This document shows positions 63,286-64,000 of a stretch of DNA of 64,000 bases, in pieces. How positions within the stretch are numbered: the stretch's first letter is position 1; the number at the start of each line of letters is the position of its first letter. The notes under the pieces were generated by a model, which saw only the letters and a list, made by a program, of their open reading frames with translations, ran no database searches and had not been told where the DNA came from. Source of the DNA: Willaertia magna (Eukaryota; Heterolobosea; Eutetramitea; Acrasida; Naegleriidae); the NCBI GenBank assembly GCA_902984215.1, contig CADWAF010001920.1:1-64000 (forward strand). The letters run 5' to 3'. The position numbers and the translations under genes were made by a program.

Positions 63286-63967
63286 TTATAAATTTCGTTT
63301 CACTTCAAACCATCTACGTAAATAATAAACTTGTACTAAAGAAAGACAAACTAAAAGGAAAATTGAAAACATATTATAATATGTAACACGTTCATTTGTA
63401 GCTTCAGTAATAGATCTGTGAGCAGATTCTCTTGAACGAAATTCATGTTGTTCATTTTGAATATGTGCAAGTCCTTCAGATAATTTCATAATAGTTTGTT
63501 CAATTGGTGATAAATGTTCTAATTTTGCTGCATTTGTATCCATAAAATCACCAGTTGTTATTTGGAATGAAACTGTCTTTGGTGTTAATGTAGAAATCTT
63601 ATTAGAGAAACAAAATTTATAAGTTCCTCTCTTTTCTGCATTAATTGAAAACTTTCCTTCAGATTCTCTTTCTTGTTGATGTAATACTTCTCCATCAGGA
63701 TCAAAAACACTTTTTTATTCGTTTTTTAGAAGAAAAGATGATTAAATAATTTAATACCTACACTAAATCAATATCTAAAAATCCACCTCTAATTACTTGA
63801 TATTTTAAAGAAAGTTTTGATGGTTGATCTAATGTTTCAAATAAACATCTTTCTTCTGCAGGTTCTAATCCAAATGTTAAGCCTTCAACAAAATGATTAT
63901 CAAAACTCAATAAGCCTATTAAACAAAAGGCAATCAATAAACAACAACAAAGAATATTTTGGCGCAT
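63286..63967 (-). CDS. p24/TMED family cargo receptor
   Basis: Two exons, 63762-63967 and 63286-63709, encode 209 residues. It has a signal peptide (MRQNILCCCLLIAFCLIGLL), a GOLD domain beginning LTFGLEPAEERCLFE and running through VIRGGFLDIDLVVFDPDGEVLHQ to GTYKFCFSN, a coiled-coil stretch (AKLEHLSPIEQTIMKLSEGLAHIQNEQHEFRSRE), one TM helix (YYNMFSIFLLVCLSLVQVYYL) and the short cytosolic tail RRWFEVKRNL with an aromatic and basic ER-exit signal. The two Cys of the GOLD domain are present. p24 proteins pack secretory and GPI-anchored cargo into COPII/COPI vesicles. The intron joins DLV-VFDP in frame, as expected. The start is the only upstream Met. Confidence 0.93.
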
Positions 63968-64000
63968 TTTTTTTTATTGAATTCTTTCCGATAATAATTA

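Overview
The window looks like nuclear DNA of a heterolobosean amoeboflagellate, most likely Naegleria or a close relative. The DNA is very AT-rich. Genes are packed on both strands, often with only 2-100 bp between them. Introns are few and tiny (about 40-80 bp, GTAAGT...TAG/AAG), and start codons sit after short A-runs (aaaaATG). Complex I, mitochondrial import and lipid genes, basal-body and dynein genes, and expanded LRR, RCC1, BTB, Ras/Rho-GEF and EF-hand families together fit Naegleria better than dictyostelids. The species call is inference. Several gene models below required splicing exons that no single reading frame shows: the PAQR receptor, DPM2, a DOPA-dioxygenase-like protein, a ZIP transporter, a Tctex-type dynein light chain and the SCLY-SPS fusion.

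Layout. 0-7.6 kb: PAQR receptor, a small Gly/Tyr-rich secreted protein, a decayed LRR gene, an RCC1-repeat protein, an Mpv17-family protein and gene relics. 7.6-10.45 kb: an extremely AT-rich gene graveyard with an LRR relic, repeated palindromes and the eroded 3' end of an importin-alpha copy. 10.45-16.5 kb: an IBB-less importin-alpha, a DHHC palmitoyltransferase, a BAHD-like acyltransferase and an AKAP7-type 2H phosphoesterase. 17.4-27.1 kb, all minus strand: CENP-S/MHF1, a tRNA-headed SINE-like element inserted next to its start codon, an EF-hand protein, an ACL4-like ribosomal-protein chaperone, a second Gly-rich secreted protein, phosphatidylserine decarboxylase and a membrane-anchored DH-PH-RasGEF. 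27.3-38.2 kb: an orphan, a MADS-box factor, DPM2 divergent from a HAD phosphatase, NDUFV1, a split orphan, PARG, a mitochondrial orphan and a BTB-SPRY pseudogene. 38.5-50.5 kb: a selenocysteine lyase-selenophosphate synthetase fusion, a DOPA-dioxygenase-like protein, a fatty-acid elongase, INTS11, C2CD3 and DCP2. 51.4-64 kb: TUG, MTHFD, ZIP transporter, EF-hand protein, TIM17, a stand-alone eEF1B-gamma C-domain, DYNLT2B, ATAD5, an ODR4-like protein and a p24 cargo receptor.

The most unusual observations are: (i) the SINE-like element with both Pol III boxes, a T-run end and a 15-bp target-site duplication; (ii) the fused selenide-producing and selenide-using enzymes; (iii) E2F-type sites just upstream of basal-body, dynein and replication genes; (iv) the importin-alpha tandem duplicate, one copy eroded and the other lacking the autoinhibitory IBB domain. 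Clear frameshifts occur only in lineage-specific or family-expanded genes, while conserved genes are intact. This suggests real pseudogenisation rather than poor assembly, although single-base errors in A/T runs cannot be excluded.
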